Assembly (NCBI RefSeq): GCF_003003215.1
Contig: NZ_PVUF01000001.1
Coordinates: 558,001 to 622,000, forward strand
Direction of reading: 5' to 3'
Length of the DNA: 64,000 nt
DNA from: Tritonibacter scottomollicae
GTDB taxonomy: Bacteria; Pseudomonadota; Alphaproteobacteria; Rhodobacterales; Rhodobacteraceae
In this document: positions 60,893 to 64,000 of the stretch, in pieces
Numbering within the stretch: the stretch's first letter is position 1
Layout: the number at the start of each line of letters is the position of its first letter
Position numbers and translations under genes: made by a program
The notes under the pieces: model-generated
The model's input: the letters and a program-made list of their open reading frames with translations, nothing else
Databases searched by the model: none
What the model was told of the DNA's origin: nothing

Positions 60893-61813
60893 ATGAGTTC
60901 CGATATACATCTCGCCTTCGCGCATCCATCCGAGCGATCTGCCGCGACTGCGCGCCCCGGTCCGTTGGACCGGATCTCTTTGCGTGACCATATCGTCGAG
61001 GTGGAGATCGGCGCATTCCAGCAGGAACGCGGCACCACCCAGCGGGTGTGTTTCAATGTGGTGGTGGAGATCGCGCCATTGCCGGCGGATCTGGACGACG
61101 ACGTGGACCGGATCCTGTCTTATGACAAGGTGACCGAGGCGATCGCCCATGAGCTGGCGCGGGAACGTCTGGCGCTGCTTGAAACTCTGGCCGAACGGGT
61201 GGCAGAGCGCATCCTGTGGGAGCCGCAAGCCGTGCGTGCCTTCGTGCGTATCGAAAAGCTGGATCGCGGACCCGGGGCGTTGGGTGTTGAGGTGGTGCGG
61301 TCCTCGGATCAGGTGACCCATGAGGTTGAGGAGGATGTGAAGCCACATCCCCGGCTGATGTTCCTGTCCAATGCGGCGATCAACAGCGCTCATCTGACCG
61401 ATTGGATTGACCAGATGGAGTGCCGCGAGCGCCCGCTGATCCTCTGCGTGGGCGCACACGAACTTGCCGTGCCGCAGACCGGGCACAAATGGACCCAGCG
61501 TCGCATTGATCTGCTGGCGATCGAGCAGAATGCTTGGCGTCTGGCGGCAAAAGATCCCCGTTGCGTCGTGGTCGAGACCCGCACCGAGTTGGACTGGGCA
61601 ATGAAGAACGGGCAGATCTGTGTCTGGGCGCCGTCCAAGATCGTGCTTGATGCGGTCGAAGGACCGAGCGAGCCGCCGTCGAATGCGGTTGCACTTGCGG
61701 CCTGGTTCGCTTCTACTTTTGAAGCTGAAGAAATGATCGTGATTGGCGCCGAACTGCCGGACAACCCCGGTGTTCCCCTGCGCGCCCATGCTGAGGAGCA
61801 CAAGACCCTGTGA
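60893..61813 (+). CDS. folB: Dihydroneopterin aldolase fused to a C-terminal domain of uncertain nature
   Basis: A 306-residue protein, more than twice the usual 120. Residues about 25-140 are FolB: ISLRDHIVEVEIGAFQQERG, then LLETLAERVAERIL and the active-site Lys in VRIEKLDRGPGAL. It makes 6-hydroxymethyl-dihydropterin for folate. Residues 150-306 form a second domain (RLMFLSNAAINSAHLTDWID up to SNAVALAAWFASTFEAEEMI) that I suspect is a degenerate amino-acid-kinase-type fold. The stop overlaps the folP GTG start, so the two are coupled. Confidence 0.87.
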   Translation: MSSDIHLAFAHPSERSAATARPGPLDRISLRDHIVEVEIGAFQQERGTTQRVCFNVVVEIAPLPADLDDDVDRILSYDKVTEAIAHELARERLALLETLAERVAERILWEPQAVRAFVRIEKLDRGPGALGVEVVRSSDQVTHEVEEDVKPHPRLMFLSNAAINSAHLTDWIDQMECRERPLILCVGAHELAVPQTGHKWTQRRIDLLAIEQNAWRLAAKDPRCVVVETRTELDWAMKNGQICVWAPSKIVLDAVEGPSEPPSNAVALAAWFASTFEAEEMIVIGAELPDNPGVPLRAHAEEHKTL

Positions 61814-62805
61814 GTTATTACCGTCCTTTGGTTCGTCATGGTGATGCGCGTCCTGAGGGCGCCATTCACCTCGCCGGTAGCGCGCTCTGGTTTACCGAGG
61901 TCGAAGTTCTGGATCGCAGTGCCCCGCCGCGCATCGTGCCGGCGGGATTGCTGCCGGAAGAGATCCGGCTCCGTCTGATGAGCCGTCGTGCCACAATCGC
62001 CGGCTTGGATATGACCCAGCCGCAGATCATGGGCATTCTGAACGTCACACCCGACAGTTTCTCCGATGGTGGCAAGCATGACGAGCTGTCAGCGGCCCGC
62101 GATGCGGCGCTGCAGATGGTGGCTGATGGTGCCTCGATCATCGACATCGGCGGTGAAAGCACCCGCCCCGGCGCGATCGAAGTTGAGGAAATGGAAGAGA
62201 TCACCCGCACCGCGCCGGTGATCGCCGCCCTGCGCGACGCCAGCGCCGTGCCGATCTCGATCGACACCCGCAAGGCCACAGTGGCGATGGAGGCGCTGGA
62301 AGCGGGCGCTTCGCTGGTCAATGATGTCTCAGGCTTCACCTTCGATGCGGCCCTGGCCCCCCTGGCGGCACAGGCCGGCGTACCGGTCTGTGTGATGCAT
62401 GCGCAGGGCGACCCGCAAACGATGCAGAAAGATCCGCACTACGACAATGTGGTGCTGGACGTCTATGACTTCCTGTCCGCGCAGGTGGATCAGCTGGAGG
62501 CCATCGGCGTGCTGCGCGAGCAGATCGTGATCGACCCGGGCATCGGCTTTGGCAAGAGCGAGGCGCATAATCTGGCGCTGCTGCGCAATCTCAGCGTTTT
62601 TCACGGCATAGGCTGTCCGATCCTGCTGGGCGTCTCTCGCAAGGGTTTCATCGGAACCATCGGCAAAGCTTCGCAGGCCGAGGCCCGCGCGCCGGGTTCT
62701 ATCGCGGTGGGTCTTGCGGGCGTTGCCCAAGGCGTGCAATTGCTAAGGGTGCATGATGTTGCCGAAACCGCCCAAGCGTTGCGCCTGTGGCAGGCGACAC
62801 GATAA
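61810..62805 (+). CDS. folP: Dihydropteroate synthase
   Basis: A 331-residue enzyme joining p-aminobenzoate to the pterin. The signature QIMGILNVTPDSFSDGG is at about residues 72-88, with DIGGESTRPGA and PISIDTRKA following and the C-terminal ILLGVSRKGFIG. An extra N-terminal part of about 60 residues precedes the barrel. The start is a GTG overlapping the folB stop (GTGA). Sulfonamides target this enzyme family. glmM follows 62 bases later. Confidence 0.95.
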   Translation: MSYYRPLVRHGDARPEGAIHLAGSALWFTEVEVLDRSAPPRIVPAGLLPEEIRLRLMSRRATIAGLDMTQPQIMGILNVTPDSFSDGGKHDELSAARDAALQMVADGASIIDIGGESTRPGAIEVEEMEEITRTAPVIAALRDASAVPISIDTRKATVAMEALEAGASLVNDVSGFTFDAALAPLAAQAGVPVCVMHAQGDPQTMQKDPHYDNVVLDVYDFLSAQVDQLEAIGVLREQIVIDPGIGFGKSEAHNLALLRNLSVFHGIGCPILLGVSRKGFIGTIGKASQAEARAPGSIAVGLAGVAQGVQLLRVHDVAETAQALRLWQATR

Positions 62806-62867
62806 CAGACTTTGGCGGCTGTCGGCGTGTCTAGCCCGGCAGCGCACCGGGCATAGGAGCGGCAGAA

Positions 62868-64000
62868 ATGCGCAAACTCTTTGGAACCGACGGCGTGCGG
62901 GGCAAGGCCAACCTGCACCCCATGACCGCGGACATGGCGCTGCGTATTGGCGCAGCGGTTGGACGCTATTTTCGGCGTGAAAATGACAATGTACACCGTG
63001 TGGTAATCGGCAAGGATACGCGATTGTCGGGCTATATGTTCGAGAATGCGTTGACGGCGGGGCTGACCTCCACCGGCATGAACGTGCTGCTGCTCGGTCC
63101 CGTGCCGACACCGGCGGTGGGTTTGATGACGCGTTCAATGCGCGCGGACCTTGGCGTGATGATCTCCGCCAGCCACAATCCGGCTGAAGACAATGGCATC
63201 AAGTTCTTCGGTCCCGATGGTTACAAGCTTTCAGATGAAGTGGAACTTGAGCTGGAGGCGCTGATTGAGAGCGGGGTCGAACTTGCCCAGGCGCATAATA
63301 TCGGCCGCGCCAAGCGGATTGATGATGCGCGGTTTCGCTATGGCGAACGGATCAAGAGCTCATTGCCACGCGGCATGCGTCTCGACGGACTGCGTGTTGT
63401 GATCGATTGCGCCAATGGCGCGGCGCACCGGACGGCGCCGGAAATCCTGTGGGAGCTGGGTGCGGATGTGATCCCGGTCGGCGTCTCTCCCGACGGCAAG
63501 AATATCAACCGAGGTTGTGGCTCGACACAACCTGGCGTTGCTGCAGAAACTGTTGTGGCGCATGGCGCGCATGTGGGGATTTGCCTGGACGGGGATGCGG
63601 ATCGGGTGATCCTCATCGATGAGACCGGTACCGTGGCGGATGGCGATCAGCTGATGGCGCTGTTGGCCTCGGCCTGGGCGGCGGACGGACGTCTGACGGG
63701 CGGGGCGCTGGTTGCGACGGTGATGTCGAACCTAGGCCTGGAGCGGTTCCTGCAGGATCGCGGTATTGGTCTTGAACGCACAGGCGTCGGGGACCGCTAT
63801 GTGGTCGAGCGCATGCGGCAGGGTGGTTTCAACCTCGGCGGCGAGCAGTCGGGCCATATCGTGATGAGCGACTATGCCACCACCGGGGATGGTCTGATGG
63901 CGGGCTTGCATTTTCTCGCCGAGATGGTGCGGAGTGGTCAGAAAGCGTCCGAACTGGCGCGTCAGTTTGAGCCAGTGCCGCAGTTGCTGAAGAACGTGCG
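62868..64000 (+). CDS. glmM: Phosphoglucosamine mutase (3' truncated by window)
   Basis: The frame is open from ATG 62868 to the end of the window, 377 codons of a protein usually near 448. It begins [15 protein letters not shown]. The phosphoserine site is [17 protein letters not shown] near residue 100, the metal-binding loop [13 protein letters not shown] near 240, and the sugar-binding GGEQSGHIV near 325. It converts glucosamine-6-phosphate to the 1-phosphate for cell wall synthesis. AGGAG at 62855-62859 supports the start. Confidence 0.96.
   Translation, partial: MRKLFGTDGVRGKANLHPMTADMALRIGAAVGRYFRRENDNVHRVVIGKDTRLSGYMFENALTAGLTSTGMNVLLLGPVPTPAVGLMTRSMRADLGVMISASHNPAEDNGIKFFGPDGYKLSDEVELELEALIESGVELAQAHNIGRAKRIDDARFRYGERIKSSLPRGMRLDGLRVVIDCANGAAHRTAPEILWELGADVIPVGVSPDGKNINRGCGSTQPGVAAETVVAHGAHVGICLDGDADRVILIDETGTVADGDQLMALLASAWAADGRLTGGALVATVMSNLGLERFLQDRGIGLERTGVGDRYVVERMRQGGFNLGGEQSGHIVMSDYATTGDGLMAGLHFLAEMVRSGQKASELARQFEPVPQLLKNV

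Overview
The window looks like chromosomal core sequence from an alphaproteobacterium of the Roseobacter group (Rhodobacteraceae). The evidence is the high GC content, the arrangement of the Tad pilus locus, the coxB-ctaB-ctaF-ctaG-ctaE oxidase cluster, the fhs/chorismate mutase/folD group, the glyQ/small gene/glyS/PEP-synthesising enzyme order, and the folB-folP-glmM run at the right edge. This assignment rests on protein families and gene order recalled from the clade; no database was searched. No prophage, insertion sequence, CRISPR array, rRNA or tRNA was seen.

Layout. 1-1.8 kb: the ftsH 3' end with an intrinsic terminator, an unrecognised membrane protein and a MOSC-domain protein. 1.9-5.0 kb: one-carbon folate metabolism (fhs, folD) with a chorismate mutase between them. 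5.0-8.2 kb: the Lhr-type helicase and PdeM nuclease of the ligase-associated DNA repair set. 8.4-20.5 kb (minus strand): a Tad/Flp pilus locus with two small Flp-like pilins, CpaB, the CpaC secretin, an OmpA-type lipoprotein, CpaE/TadZ, TadA, TadB, TadC, two TPR lipoproteins, a prepilin peptidase and an extra AAA ATPase. 20.9-24.3 kb: a lytic transglycosylase, a 3-oxoacid CoA-transferase pair and a divergent VOC/TetR pair with a clear operator. 24.4-30.1 kb: topA, dprA and tldD. 30.3-34.7 kb: the aa3-type oxidase assembly cluster through SURF1. 34.7-40.3 kb: thrC, an M16 peptidase, a GNAT protein, a FAD-linked oxidase and a fasciclin protein. 40.5-43.7 kb: apt, mtnP and an unusual repeat-containing membrane protein. 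44.0-51.2 kb: a SulP transporter, acetyltransferases, flavin reductase, EcsC, Nudix, DUF1178, SDR and rpiB. 51.3-60 kb: a protease-like protein that lacks its catalytic triad, glyQ, a small protein, glyS and a PPDK-like enzyme. 60-64 kb: a SleB-type hydrolase, folB, folP and the 5' part of glmM.

Most of the window is housekeeping sequence. No wholly new multi-gene system is evident. The observations most worth following are: (i) a low-GC, coiled-coil-like, in-frame insert in glyS; (ii) a two-copy intergenic element with two hairpins that differ in sequence but keep their pairing, separated by conserved blocks; (iii) a SPOR/peptidoglycan-binding/trypsin-like protein with all three catalytic residues replaced; (iv) a FolB fused to a C-terminal domain that may be amino-acid-kinase-like; (v) Tad-locus pilins with Asp-Trp where Glu-Tyr is usual, plus an uncharacterised ATPase; (vi) a second three-copy short intergenic repeat; and (vii) operator-like sites (TetR, FNR type, and a palindrome bracketed by direct repeats upstream of sulP).
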